DNA of 60,723 nucleotides, taken from NCBI GenBank assembly GCA_003426165.1, contig QUAH01000014.1, positions 1-60,723 of the forward strand. The letters run 5' to 3'. The position numbers and the translations under genes were made by a program. The DNA is from Candidatus Saccharicenans subterraneus (GTDB lineage Bacteria > Acidobacteriota > Aminicenantia > Aminicenantales > Saccharicenantaceae). Positions 43,568 through 52,404 of this stretch are shown here, in pieces. The notes below the pieces were generated by a model that did no database searches, had not been told where the DNA came from, and was given only the letters and a program-made list of their open reading frames with translations. Positions within the stretch are counted from its first letter, which is position 1. Each line of letters starts with the position of its first letter.

Positions 43568-45136
43568 CTATCCTCGGTATGGATTTTTGACGGCCACGCT
43601 TGCCCCCGCGTCTGGGCTCCCCATAAGGAGCCCCATGGCTTGCATCTCTTGAATCATTAGAGGCCTTGCATCGGCCGCACTTGAAAAGTCAATACCATAT
43701 TGTTGGAAATGGTTTTCGACATCTTCTAGTACTAGCTTTCCAGATCCGCCTGTCCTACCATTTGAATACTTGTCTTCCGCCGCCAGGTATGTTATCGTCT
43801 TTAGTAATAGCTGCCCAGGGAAAACGCGAAAGCCTCGGCTTGTTCCCCGACCCTCCGGAATCAGCAGGTAACCACCTTCTTCGTCGCCAAGTTCTGCCCG
43901 GTACAGCACCCTTATAAATTCGTCTATATTCTTTCCTTGGCCTTTTAAAAGGGGATTTCGCCACGCCGCAAAAAGCTCGCCTTCCCTAATTAAGAAGCGC
44001 CGCACGTCAAGCCCAAGGGCAACCTGCTTAAAACGGTCTGTTGCCTTCAGGTCACCAGATGCATCCCTTGCAAGATGCAATAAAGATTCGATGCTTAGCT
44101 TGTCCGAAGATTTCATTCTAACATCAAGTGACTTGTTGCTGATTTCATTGGGCCGGATTTTCTCCAGGCAATAAAGAAGGATGTTTAGCTCGACCCTATT
44201 CTTCATGTATTGTTCGATTCGATCAAAGACTTCGCGCTTTGGTGTAAGCGTCGGGTGCAGGAGTCCTCGGTTTCGATTTGCGATTCTTTGCTCTATATCC
44301 TGGCTACTTGCGATACAGCCTTGATCCATAGCATCTAACAGCCACTCGTGCAAGAAACTTGTTATTCTCATTTGGGCAAGTAACCAAATGGGAAGCGAAA
44401 ACCGTAGGAATGTCATTAACAAGTGCAGCCACTGCATCCTCGGAAGGTCCCTTTCCAGCCCGCAGACAAACTTGGTATCTCTGAATATTCTTGTTGATAA
44501 TTCGTCGCGATCAATCCTAATTACAGGTCGATAACCAGTTTTTTCCTCCAAGTTCTTTTTTGCCAGATCAAGATCAAGATTATAAGCGACATTTCGAAGG
44601 GCTACAGATAGTATTTCCTTTCCCCGATAACTGCCTGGTACAACAGAATTATGCCCTACAAGAGCCTTGCCTATTAGCTCGATGATCTCCTCTTGTTCGC
44701 GCTGTTTATTTTTGACATCCGTACCCCGGCACCATAGATATTGTGCAATCGGGCCTCCCAAGAAAAAATTATTTATTACCCTTTCTCGGTTCTTTCCTAT
44801 CCATCCTCCCCTTGCTAAAATGGGATAAGCGGGAGCAAAAAATCTTTGTACTCGGGAAGATTTCGTTTTCTTGCGTCTTCCACGCAAAGCATAAAATACG
44901 GCTTGTTCTCCTATTGAGTAAGATGGTGCCCTGCTATCATTCAGCTCATCCGGATCTATTTCCTTTGTCGTGGTGGATTCGTAGTGCTTGGTGAAAAATA
45001 TTTCTCGAAAAAGCTCTAGAACCAAAACCTCGGGCGCCAACCTCATGCCGGCCGATGGCACAAAGGCAAAGCTATTTCTAATAAGCGGGTGCACCTTGGG
45101 TTCATTGGCCGTCGTAGGATATAGTTGTCCATTCAT
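43568..45136 (-). CDS. DptG/DndG-like protein
   Basis: A 522-residue protein, the middle gene of the DptF-G-H-like set. Its ATG overlaps the upstream stop by four bases (ATGA), with GGGAG eight bases before it, so translation is coupled. No ATPase or nuclease motif is visible. Mid-protein it is helical (LLMTFLRFSLPIWLLAQMRITS), with no membrane-like context. The C-terminal part LVLEDVENHFQQYGIDFSSA followed by MQAMGLLMGSPDAGASVAVKNP resembles the end of DptG proteins, which have a YGI...LE.xGLL..SPDAG-like segment. The assignment rests mainly on gene order and this tail. Predicted role: a scaffold joining the two ATPases. A profile search is decisive. Confidence 0.6.
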   Translation of the reverse strand: MNGQLYPTTANEPKVHPLIRNSFAFVPSAGMRLAPEVLVLELFREIFFTKHYESTTTKEIDPDELNDSRAPSYSIGEQAVFYALRGRRKKTKSSRVQRFFAPAYPILARGGWIGKNRERVINNFFLGGPIAQYLWCRGTDVKNKQREQEEIIELIGKALVGHNSVVPGSYRGKEILSVALRNVAYNLDLDLAKKNLEEKTGYRPVIRIDRDELSTRIFRDTKFVCGLERDLPRMQWLHLLMTFLRFSLPIWLLAQMRITSFLHEWLLDAMDQGCIASSQDIEQRIANRNRGLLHPTLTPKREVFDRIEQYMKNRVELNILLYCLEKIRPNEISNKSLDVRMKSSDKLSIESLLHLARDASGDLKATDRFKQVALGLDVRRFLIREGELFAAWRNPLLKGQGKNIDEFIRVLYRAELGDEEGGYLLIPEGRGTSRGFRVFPGQLLLKTITYLAAEDKYSNGRTGGSGKLVLEDVENHFQQYGIDFSSAADARPLMIQEMQAMGLLMGSPDAGASVAVKNPYRG

Positions 45137-47178
45137 TGCCGGGACTCCCTGACTAAAACGTCGCCTTCAATCCTAACTAGTTGGAACTTTCTATCTCCGC
45201 CGGTGGCAATAATGAGTTCGACATCATCATCCTGGAAAGCATATTTCCCCTTGGCCGCAGCACGAATCCTCGCGTCAACCGCTCCCGCCAAGATTTCTGG
45301 CGGCAAACAGCGATGATCTAGCTTGCCGCGCGCCCTTTTGTTTAACCAAATAAACATTTGTGCACCCAATGTAGCACGCTCTCCCCCCTGGTAAAGGATC
45401 GACAGCGTAAGGCTAGCAGATCGTTCGCTCGTGTCAATTTTTGGTTTAAGGTTATTTCTTACCCAGCTTCCTACTATCTCCACGGTATCTGTAAGCTGGA
45501 CTGATCCCGAATTCTGGCGACCGGAGGCGCCCGTGTCAAGCAGGGCCTCTAAGCTATCATTAAGCTCGTGTATGCGGCGCTTTTCTTCTATGCTCTGCAT
45601 CTCTGAAGGCTTCGAGACTATTTCTAGCATCAGCAAGAATTCGTCAAGTTCCTTTGCCCAGGCTGTCCTGCCTTCAATTAAGGCGCCCAGATGAAGCAGA
45701 AAGTTGCTACTCCATCGGCGGAGGGCCCAGTACGCTTCGAGAACCCCATAATCTCGAATTGATTCCATTGCCTGTTCCATCCTCGTCCATAACTCGGAGC
45801 ACTTGCGTTCAATCGATGTAACAAAGGGGCTATCGCTATTTTGAATTAACCTATAATCCCCGTCCCACGCATCATAGAAACTCGAGGGCAATGAACCAAT
45901 GCAGGGATCTATTCGCGAAAGGATTCCGTCCCTACCAAGAAGGCGAGAAGTGCCAACATCGGTCGAAGGGAAGTTACGCCCGGTTATTAACTCAAGGATA
46001 TTTTTTAATTCGGGGTCTGCGTTTTGTATTTCTATTTTTAGCCTTTTAATTGCATCAACTTGTTTCTCCTGGAGGCTATCAACAGGTTCAAGTCCAAGAG
46101 GCGAAAATGATGCAAACACTGCCATGTATATACGGCGCGTTGCCAGAGAGAAGACATCCCCGGACTCGGCCTTGCGTTTAACCCATGAGCATGGGTGGTC
46201 ATTGCCGTAGTCCCTTGGGCAGCCGGCCAATATGAAGGATAATAATGAAAGAGCTTCTCGAAATACGATTATCTGCCCTGAAAATGCTTCGGCTCGACGG
46301 AGAATATTTAAAAACTTTTCCCGCCCATCCTGGGCATCAAGCCAATCGCGATTTGCCTTGAAAGGACAAAGGCTAACGACCGGGCACTCGCTGCATGTTT
46401 TCCAATTCTTGGGATCGACTGCTCTTAGTACAAGTCGATTAAATATATCGCTTCCTATTAAAAGACTCCTATTATCAAGATGGCTAAATGTTACTTTTAC
46501 CTTTTTAAATACTGACCTTTTACCATCGAAATCCCATTCCTCTGGAAGTTCCCCACGGACACTTGGCACGCTTTGTACTATCTTGGTTAGAATTCTGAAC
46601 CAGGGCTGCCCATTTATTTTGGGATTAAGGTGGTTGTCCCTGTGGGCTTTTTCAAGAACTCCCCTGTTGGTACAAATAATGAGAGAAACCCCTTTTTGCC
46701 AGACCTCACGAAGCGTCGATACCAATTCACTTGCTGGATCAACGTTCTTATCAAATGGTTTCCTCACAACAGAGGCATCTTGCACGATTCGTGCAGAGAC
46801 GAACTTTTGTCCCGCCTCGTAGACATCGAGGCCATAAGGAACCGAGCTAGGGTCTAGCTCTTCAATTGGGCATCCTTGTTCATCTAATATGCGGCACTCC
46901 TTATTTTTTACTAGATTGCGGCATAGTTTACCCGTGGCAGCTGACTTCCCGTTGCCAGGAGATCCAATGAAGAAGTGCCACCTTGCAGGCTTGCCCGGCT
47001 CGTCACAACCGATGATAGCCGTTTCTAGTTCATTGATAATGCTATCTATATCAGTGGGAACCTCAAGGAGCGGCTCTTCCTTAATCCAGTTTGCAGGTGC
47101 ACTGATCGCTTGCTTGCCATCTTGTTGGAGGGCCAAAATGGTAGATAAAAATTCGTTCTCAAAAATACTTTTTGCCAT
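45133..47178 (-). CDS. DptF/DndF-like P-loop ATPase
   Basis: A 681-residue ATPase. A GTG at 47187 overlaps the methyltransferase stop, but ATG at 47178 has GAGGAAGGGG at ideal spacing and is chosen, five bases after that stop. Walker A is FFIGSPGNGKSAATG (near residue 72). SLIICTNRGVLEKAH (near 165) is a plausible sensor or Walker B strand. A cysteine cluster CSECPVVSLCPF (near 263-274) followed by NRDWLD and FREALSLLSFILAGCPRDYG resembles the zinc-finger-like and helical parts of DptF. The C-terminal half is helical. In Dnd restriction DptF forms an ATP-dependent complex with DptG and DptH. The resemblance is by motif order and gene neighbourhood; sequence-level membership needs a profile search. 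Confidence 0.68.
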   Translation of the reverse strand: MAKSIFENEFLSTILALQQDGKQAISAPANWIKEEPLLEVPTDIDSIINELETAIIGCDEPGKPARWHFFIGSPGNGKSAATGKLCRNLVKNKECRILDEQGCPIEELDPSSVPYGLDVYEAGQKFVSARIVQDASVVRKPFDKNVDPASELVSTLREVWQKGVSLIICTNRGVLEKAHRDNHLNPKINGQPWFRILTKIVQSVPSVRGELPEEWDFDGKRSVFKKVKVTFSHLDNRSLLIGSDIFNRLVLRAVDPKNWKTCSECPVVSLCPFKANRDWLDAQDGREKFLNILRRAEAFSGQIIVFREALSLLSFILAGCPRDYGNDHPCSWVKRKAESGDVFSLATRRIYMAVFASFSPLGLEPVDSLQEKQVDAIKRLKIEIQNADPELKNILELITGRNFPSTDVGTSRLLGRDGILSRIDPCIGSLPSSFYDAWDGDYRLIQNSDSPFVTSIERKCSELWTRMEQAMESIRDYGVLEAYWALRRWSSNFLLHLGALIEGRTAWAKELDEFLLMLEIVSKPSEMQSIEEKRRIHELNDSLEALLDTGASGRQNSGSVQLTDTVEIVGSWVRNNLKPKIDTSERSASLTLSILYQGGERATLGAQMFIWLNKRARGKLDHRCLPPEILAGAVDARIRAAAKGKYAFQDDDVELIIATGGDRKFQLVRIEGDVLVRESRQ

Positions 47179-47183
47179 GCGTA

Positions 47184-48530
47184 TCACCCCTTCCTCGTCT
47201 TTTTATCCCGCCTCCATTGGCTACCAGCTTTCCGATATCGCAGGCTTATCTCCAATTCATCGAGAATCGCGTGGAGTGCCTCACCAATAATTTCAGCCAA
47301 TAAGGGGGGGACCGCGTTACCCACCTGAGTATATCGAGGGCATTCCTTGGACCGCCTATCTCCCCCAGTCGTGTATTTCCCACAAAATTCAAACCAGTCT
47401 GGAAACGACTGAAGGCGCGCGTGCTCGCGGACCGTATGTATTCTAGGCTCTGCGTAGTGCAACAAATCATCAGGAAGGGTGGTAAGGGTATGCGAGGGCC
47501 GGTTGGGTGCCAAGGGAGTTATTGCGATTTTCCTAATTCCCAGCCGGGCTCTCTCTTCTGCAGAAACCTGTACTCCCTTTCTACATTCCTTGAGAATCTT
47601 TTCGAATCGCTTGATTGTTTCTGGGCGGTGCCTTGGCAGGCGGAGACTATTTAACTGTTTCCCCTTCATATTCTCGTGCATTAGTTTCTGGTAACTGGTC
47701 TCTGGACCTTTGTAATTTATTTGCACGAATCCGGCAGGAGATTCTTTATCCTTGCATTCTACTAGGGATTTGCCAGAAATCGATAGGTCCGAAATAGCCT
47801 CGAAAACAGTTACGGGACGATCTGTAGGCAAGCCCCTGGTCCGCAGAAAAGCTTCACGCCTTTCCAGTAAAACTTTGAGCAAGTCGGGAGGGTGTCGTCC
47901 TCCTATCAGATCTCTTCGAATTCCCAGAGCAAAATACCGTGGTCTTAGCTGGGGAACGCCAAAATCGGCTGCCCTCAAGATATGCTGCTGAACCTCGTAA
48001 CCTTGATTTTCCAGCGCATCTCGAATGCGTTTTGCATAGCTCTTGCGAGGCCTGCCACGAGCTTTTTTCTCTTGCTTGCTAATCCTGAAGGCAGTATCAA
48101 TTCCTTGTACATTCTCCATTAAAACAAATTCGGGCCTGACCAATTCAACCACTTGAAGGTGATACTGAAAAAGCTCGTTCCTTGAGTCTTTGCCCGTTCG
48201 ACGACCAGCGAACGAAAAGCCTTGGCAAGGTGGGCCTCCCGCAACAAGCTGTATATTACCCTGAAGCGATTTTAGCCGTTTTCCATAGGATCCAAGAAAA
48301 TCCTTGATTTCATATGGCCTTACTTCTAACCAGAGGGGCCAATCAAAGCGAGGCATGTTCGCATTATGTTTCCCTTCTTCTATTAAGTTATGTCTTAGCG
48401 TCTTAAAGGCATCTGAGCTTTGTTCAATAGCGAAAAGGCCATGCCAACCAGCTTTCATTAAGCCAAGAGAAAGCCCCCCGCATCCCGAAAATAGATCGAT
48501 GAAATATCTTTTGTTCTTTATGGTCTCCAT
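47184..48530 (-). CDS. C5-cytosine DNA methyltransferase
   Basis: A 448-residue Dcm-type enzyme transferring methyl from SAM to C5 of cytosine in DNA. All key motifs are present in order: I DLFSGCGGLSLGL, IV GGPPCQGFSFAGRR with the catalytic Cys, VI FVLMENV, VIII QLRPRYFALG, IX APNRPSHTLTT and X RYTQVGNAVPPLLAE. The target-recognition region lies between VIII and IX (about 200-330); the sequence recognised cannot be read. The frame is open upstream, with a TTG at 48596; ATG at 48530 puts motif I 12 residues in, as usual, and overlaps the stop of a 34-codon leader frame (TGATG). It heads a four-gene coupled operon with DptFGH-like genes and so is the likely self-marking enzyme. Confidence 0.9.
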   Translation of the reverse strand: METIKNKRYFIDLFSGCGGLSLGLMKAGWHGLFAIEQSSDAFKTLRHNLIEEGKHNANMPRFDWPLWLEVRPYEIKDFLGSYGKRLKSLQGNIQLVAGGPPCQGFSFAGRRTGKDSRNELFQYHLQVVELVRPEFVLMENVQGIDTAFRISKQEKKARGRPRKSYAKRIRDALENQGYEVQQHILRAADFGVPQLRPRYFALGIRRDLIGGRHPPDLLKVLLERREAFLRTRGLPTDRPVTVFEAISDLSISGKSLVECKDKESPAGFVQINYKGPETSYQKLMHENMKGKQLNSLRLPRHRPETIKRFEKILKECRKGVQVSAEERARLGIRKIAITPLAPNRPSHTLTTLPDDLLHYAEPRIHTVREHARLQSFPDWFEFCGKYTTGGDRRSKECPRYTQVGNAVPPLLAEIIGEALHAILDELEISLRYRKAGSQWRRDKKTRKG

Positions 48531-48634
48531 CAAGTTTGTTCCATGCAATAGCCAGTAACACCGCTCATTCGGAATTGTATGAAGCCTATCGTCCAACTTC
48601 TCATAAGAAAAAGAGGCATTTTTTCGTCGTCCAT
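48530..48634 (-). CDS. Possible 34-codon leader peptide before the methyltransferase
   Basis: ATG at 48634 opens a frame reading MDDEKMPLFLMRSWTIGFI and ending CMEQT with a TGA at 48532-48530 whose A begins the methyltransferase ATG. The TGATG arrangement is that of coupled translation. A -35 like TTGACT and a weak -10 (TACGAT) lie about 60-90 bases upstream. The ribosome binding site is weak. It could tune methyltransferase synthesis, or be chance. Confidence 0.3.
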   Translation of the reverse strand: MDDEKMPLFLMRSWTIGFIQFRMSGVTGYCMEQT

Positions 48635-49343
48635 GCTTTTACCATTAATTATGCAATACCATAAAATCGTAAATTAACGAATCAAGAAAAGTCAAGCACT
48701 CCTTCTCTTAAGGCTAAGAGATGATGCCAATATTATATGGCGAGCTTGTGGAATCAGCGAAGCACCGTCTGAGCATTCGGAACTAAAATTTGTAGGAGCA
48801 GAGTATTTTCAGGATGATATTATAGAAAAAAGGACTTGTTTCATTCAAATTCTCCAGAAAATTCTTTGACAGAACAGGGGAAGCTTAGGTGATAGAAAAC
48901 ATATGTACCTAATAAGAGTGGGCTAGTACTGGCCATATAAGCCATCATCAAGACTAAATAGGAAAGGGTAGATTATATCTTTTGGCGGGAGATGTTCAGA
49001 CTAAGCCGAAGACTTTACTGATCTTTTTGAAGATATGTTACATTAAGCAATCTTCTTATAAAATCTAAGAGGCAGTTTACGTTATAATTCCGGCAATCAT
49101 CATTCGACGCTGCTTTTCCCAATTTCCAAAAGGTCGGAAAGGGAACAAGAGCTCTCTTATCTTGCTACCTTGTTTCTAATAAAAAAGCCAGTAACGATCA
49201 TCGGACCCCATTCAAAGCTATTTTCTCTATCTACATAATTTGTTTTAATTAATCACATCATCTTTTCCACATGATAAAAGCCAGCAAGAACTATAAAAAG
49301 TATTATAGTGAGGAAAAAGGGTTTGTAAGATAGGTTAAAATAT
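48635..49343. other. Intergenic region upstream of the defence operon
   Basis: About 700 bases, AT-rich, holding the promoter of the methyltransferase operon at its left end. One plus-strand frame (about 48668-48870) is open for some 60 codons (LRLRDDANIIWRACGISEAP, then GAEYFQDDIIEKRTCF) with no start or ribosome binding site, and may be a gene fragment. I see no integrase, control (C) protein or vsr gene. Confidence 0.4.
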
Positions 49344-49387
49344 AAATGGCTCCTCGGGCAGGACTCGAACCTGCAACCTAGTGGTTA
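49344..49387 (-). repeat. 44-bp copy of the tRNA-Asn 3' half (att-like)
   Basis: Bases 49344-49387 are identical to 52326-52369, covering the tRNA-Asn from its anticodon loop through the encoded CCA. The identity stops in the anticodon. The roughly 36 bases to the left (from about 49308) also align without gaps to the downstream flank of the tRNA at 52290, with about seven differences, mostly transitions. This is the pattern of a tRNA attachment-site duplication by a tyrosine recombinase. Confidence 0.85.
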
Positions 49388-49590
49388 CAAGTGCCCCAGA
49401 ATTTCTCCCGGATTTGGACTTAACTCACGGACTATTTCATTACTCGTGCCTGTCACCGCCGGGTCGTCCAGAAAACCAGCACAGATACCGCCCCTCACTT
49501 TCTCCCCTATCCTATCCGGCCTTGAGCAACGATCCACTCCTAGTAAATCGTTCCCACAAATCTTTTTATTCAGCAGGCAGGCACATACCC

Positions 49591-50865
49591 TTAAAAATTA
49601 TAGCTAAGGCCGAGATTTACGACCGTAGAATACACTTTGTCTGGTAAATAAGGCACAAGCGGCACGATGGCTGCCAGGTCAAGGCCAATCCCGCCAATCT
49701 GCACCCCGAGGCCTGTCGCCAGGAATTGACGGCTGTTAAGATCCCCCGGGTCAAGAATATAACCGGCCCTTATCTTCAGGTAATCACCAGAATCACCCGA
49801 GCTTATACGTACTGTATACTCACTGCCGAGGTTTAACCTGACCGCATTTTCTCTGGTCTGAGGAGCCTCCACCAGCTCAGTACTGCTATAAAACCAGGGA
49901 AAACTCGTGCGCGGAACTCCACCCCATCCCCATAGAGAAAGGTCGGCCGCGAGTTTCAGGTTTTCAACTGGCATAAACAAGATCCCGGCCAGAAAAACCG
50001 TTGGCTCTTGCAGCAGTTTGACATTTAGCTCCTCTGTATCACCGCCAAAATAGCTCACGGTATTCACGGCTTCAGTCCGGTAATGGATGGCTGGCCTAAC
50101 AGAGAAACCGAGTCTCAAACGCTCATCGGGAATAAACACAAGGCCAACACTATAAAAAATGCCTTTTAGATTATATTCACGGGAAATCCCGTACAGCCAA
50201 TCCGATTCCCGGGAAAACTCGCTCTGCACCTTTCCGAAAACGTAGCCCGCTGAAAATCCAACGGCAAATTTCGAACTAACCGGATAGGAGGCCGCAAGCA
50301 ACAGGCTATGAACATTGCCTTCTTGATTTAAGTTCATTAACTCGGTCGTGTAAGGATAATAATTCGAATAAGAGAGCGCCGGGCGGGAAAGGTTGTGAAA
50401 ATAGCCATAGCCTGCCGCCAATCTCAGCTTTTTGATATTAAAAAGCAGAGAACCGGCCTCTGGCTTCCAGCTATCAGCCTTGAACCTTAGCTCTTCGGAA
50501 CCATCTTCTGTAAGAGCGTAAAGCCTGGTAAAAGCGTGGCTAAAACTCCCACCCAGAAATATTTCGTTTTTCGTCTCCAGGCCTATGACCGCTGGATTAT
50601 AAAAACCTGCCATGACGCCCGACTGACTGAAACTCACCGCGCCCATTCCCAGGGCGGCCGCATAACCCGGTCCGGAATGATTGGTAAAACCGAGCGGAGT
50701 AAAAACAAAAGTGTAATCTCTGTTGTAATAATAATCCTGGGCAAAAACCGATCCAGCCGCCATCACCGTTAGTCCCGCAAGCAACAGAACTACCTGGAAT
50801 CGATTGAGACAAGAAATCATCCTTGATTTATCCTCAAATCTCTTAACTTCTTTGTTATTTCTCAT
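49591..50865 (-). CDS. FadL/PorV-like outer-membrane protein (second of pair)
   Basis: A 424-residue protein with AAGGGGG before its ATG and a signal peptide (FQVVLLLAGLTVMAAGSVFAQ). The segment GYAAALGMGAVSFSQSGVMAGFYNPAVIG near residue 65 is the usual start of FadL/OmpP1- and PorV/PorQ-like barrels, where an Asn-Pro-Ala turn follows a conserved strand. The rest alternates polar and hydrophobic residues and ends TVVNLGLSYNF, a C-terminal aromatic barrel signal. It is a paralogue of the gene 27 bases upstream and probably co-transcribed. Transport of a hydrophobic ligand or a role in secretion is inferred from the family. The pair lies between the two tRNA copies. Confidence 0.78.
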   Translation of the reverse strand: MRNNKEVKRFEDKSRMISCLNRFQVVLLLAGLTVMAAGSVFAQDYYYNRDYTFVFTPLGFTNHSGPGYAAALGMGAVSFSQSGVMAGFYNPAVIGLETKNEIFLGGSFSHAFTRLYALTEDGSEELRFKADSWKPEAGSLLFNIKKLRLAAGYGYFHNLSRPALSYSNYYPYTTELMNLNQEGNVHSLLLAASYPVSSKFAVGFSAGYVFGKVQSEFSRESDWLYGISREYNLKGIFYSVGLVFIPDERLRLGFSVRPAIHYRTEAVNTVSYFGGDTEELNVKLLQEPTVFLAGILFMPVENLKLAADLSLWGWGGVPRTSFPWFYSSTELVEAPQTRENAVRLNLGSEYTVRISSGDSGDYLKIRAGYILDPGDLNSRQFLATGLGVQIGGIGLDLAAIVPLVPYLPDKVYSTVVNLGLSYNF

Positions 50866-50892
50866 CGGATTTCCCCCTTAAAAATTTCAGCC

Positions 50893-52191
50893 TTACTTGA
50901 AACTATAACTGAGGCCGAATTGAAAGGCAGCATACCTGAAAGTGTCCCAGTTGCCAGGAGAAAGCCAGACCCTGACCGCCGCCGAGGCCTCCAGGTTGCC
51001 GATCGGAATACCAACGCCCGCCGTGATGATCGACGGTGCATACCTGTAGCGGCTGTAATTCCACAGATGATAATGGAGCGGGTCGTAGATATACCCGCCC
51101 CTCAACAACAAATCCCTGACCGCTCCCGGCCCCAAATGAAGCCTGTATTCAAGGCCAAGGTTGAATTTCAAGGCATTGTCCAGGAAGACTTCCGTCTGGG
51201 CATCTGCATCTGAGGGGTCCACAGGGGGTAGTTCCCACTCATAAAGGTTGTAAAGATTGTGAGCCGCTTTCTTCCATGGCCAGTATGACAGGTCTGCCGT
51301 CAACTGAAGCCGTTCCACCGGCCTATAGCTTAGGCTGGCTGTGGCCACAAATGGTTGCTGGAAGAAATAGCTGCCTGAATAATCAGCCGTAGTCTCAATT
51401 CCTTCTCCGTCAATGTCTGTGACCTGTTCGGTTGCCTTTATATTCAGGTTCAGGGCCGGCCTGATTGCCAGCCCGAGGTCCAGGTTGGAACTCAAGGGGA
51501 AAACAAACCCGATGTTAAAGAGAACTGCCCGGACTTTAAGATCATACTGGGCCACAGAGCTACTGCCCATATAGTAAACGGAATGTTCTCTGGAAATAGC
51601 CCCGGTAATGTAGGCCACGGATAGACCCGCCTGGAGCCAGGAATCAATCCTTCTGGCCAGGCTGAGGTAATAAGCATCGAGTTTACCGCTTTGCTTGCAG
51701 GTTAATTCATTATAGGTATCCAGGTTGATATCCGGGTAATTAAACGTCTGGTAAATCGAATAACCGAGTCCCAGGTTCCAGCCGTTGATTTTCAGGGCAA
51801 GGGCCGCAGATTCAAAATTGGTTTTGTCGCTCTTGAATTTTTCATATCCTTCAAAATACGGGTCCCGTATCGGATTCCCATAATAGGCGACGGTGGCAAC
51901 CCGCGAAGAAATATCGGCAACCGGGCGAGATTTACCGGCCAGGACCGCCGGGTTCAAAAAAGCAGATTGAGCTCCGGTGAGGCCAAAGGAAGTCTCTCCC
52001 ATGGCTGTCCCGCGAACTGAAAAAACTCCGGGTGTATTCCAGCCGCTGACCGGAAAAAACACGTACCATAAATTCTCCTGGGCCTGCGCGGAAATAGGTG
52101 TGGCTATAATGATTAAGAACAAAATGAAAGCAACTGTCAGCTTAAGATTTGTGGAGAAAAACCTGGGCGGGCAACCTAAAATCGTCTTCAT
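50893..52191 (-). CDS. FadL/PorV-like outer-membrane protein (first of pair)
   Basis: A 432-residue protein with GGAGGG before its ATG and a signal peptide (LTVAFILFLIIIATPISAQAQ). VRGTAMGETSFGLTGAQSAFLNPAVLAG near residue 60 is the same barrel-start motif as in its neighbour, with the NPA turn. It ends AAFQFGLSYSFK. Conserved internal segments shared with the neighbour (LAIRPALNLNIKATEQV versus FSVRPAIHYRTEAVN; LQLTADLSYWPW versus LKLAADLSLWGW) show gene duplication. It lies about 140 bases from the tRNA-Asn 3' end. Function inferred as for its partner. Confidence 0.78.
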   Translation of the reverse strand: MKTILGCPPRFFSTNLKLTVAFILFLIIIATPISAQAQENLWYVFFPVSGWNTPGVFSVRGTAMGETSFGLTGAQSAFLNPAVLAGKSRPVADISSRVATVAYYGNPIRDPYFEGYEKFKSDKTNFESAALALKINGWNLGLGYSIYQTFNYPDINLDTYNELTCKQSGKLDAYYLSLARRIDSWLQAGLSVAYITGAISREHSVYYMGSSSVAQYDLKVRAVLFNIGFVFPLSSNLDLGLAIRPALNLNIKATEQVTDIDGEGIETTADYSGSYFFQQPFVATASLSYRPVERLQLTADLSYWPWKKAAHNLYNLYEWELPPVDPSDADAQTEVFLDNALKFNLGLEYRLHLGPGAVRDLLLRGGYIYDPLHYHLWNYSRYRYAPSIITAGVGIPIGNLEASAAVRVWLSPGNWDTFRYAAFQFGLSYSFK

Positions 52192-52328
52192 TTTTCCCTC
52201 CCAATTGTTTTTTTATAATCTTAATAAAAAAGATATTTTCCAGTCAAAGAATTTTTCCAGAAGTTCAAGATAAGCCGGGGATTATCATTGTGGGGAAAAA
52301 GGATCTGTAGGATGGATTAAAATAAAAA

Positions 52329-52404
52329 TGGCTCCTCGGGCAGGACTCGAACCTGCAACCTAGTGGTTAACAGCCACCCGCTCTGCCGATTGAGCTACCG
52401 AGGA
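52329..52404 (-). tRNA. tRNA-Asn (GTT)
   Basis: A 76-base cloverleaf with encoded CCA. Acceptor TCCTCGG pairs with CCGAGGA, followed by discriminator G. The D-arm is GCTC/GAGC, the anticodon stem GGTGG/CCACT (one G-T pair at its end) with loop CTGTTAA and anticodon GTT, and the T-arm is GCAGG-TTCGAGT-CCTGC. The variable loop is AGGTT. Its 3' half is duplicated at 49344-49387, so it is an integration site. Confidence 0.97.

Noticed and set aside
45133..47178. McrB-type GTPase
   Set aside because: A P-loop ATPase beside a C5 methyltransferase could be McrBC, but the McrB GTPase signature and a McrC nuclease are absent; the cysteine cluster and neighbours fit DptF better.
37080..48634. DISARM or classic Dnd locus
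   Set aside because: A C5 methyltransferase with a helicase nearby recalls DISARM, but DrmA/DrmB/DrmC features are not seen and the ATPase is HerA/FtsK-like. For Dnd, no DndA-E genes (cysteine desulfurase, PAPS-reductase-like DndC, DndD ATPase) are present.
27300..49343. Integrated prophage or conjugative element
   Set aside because: No integrase, capsid, portal, terminase, relaxase or type IV secretion genes are present. The HerA/FtsK-like protein sits in a restriction operon and lacks TraG/VirD4 context.
49388..49590. Second complete tRNA gene
   Set aside because: Only the 3' half matches; the bases beyond the anticodon do not form the D-arm or the 5' acceptor strand.
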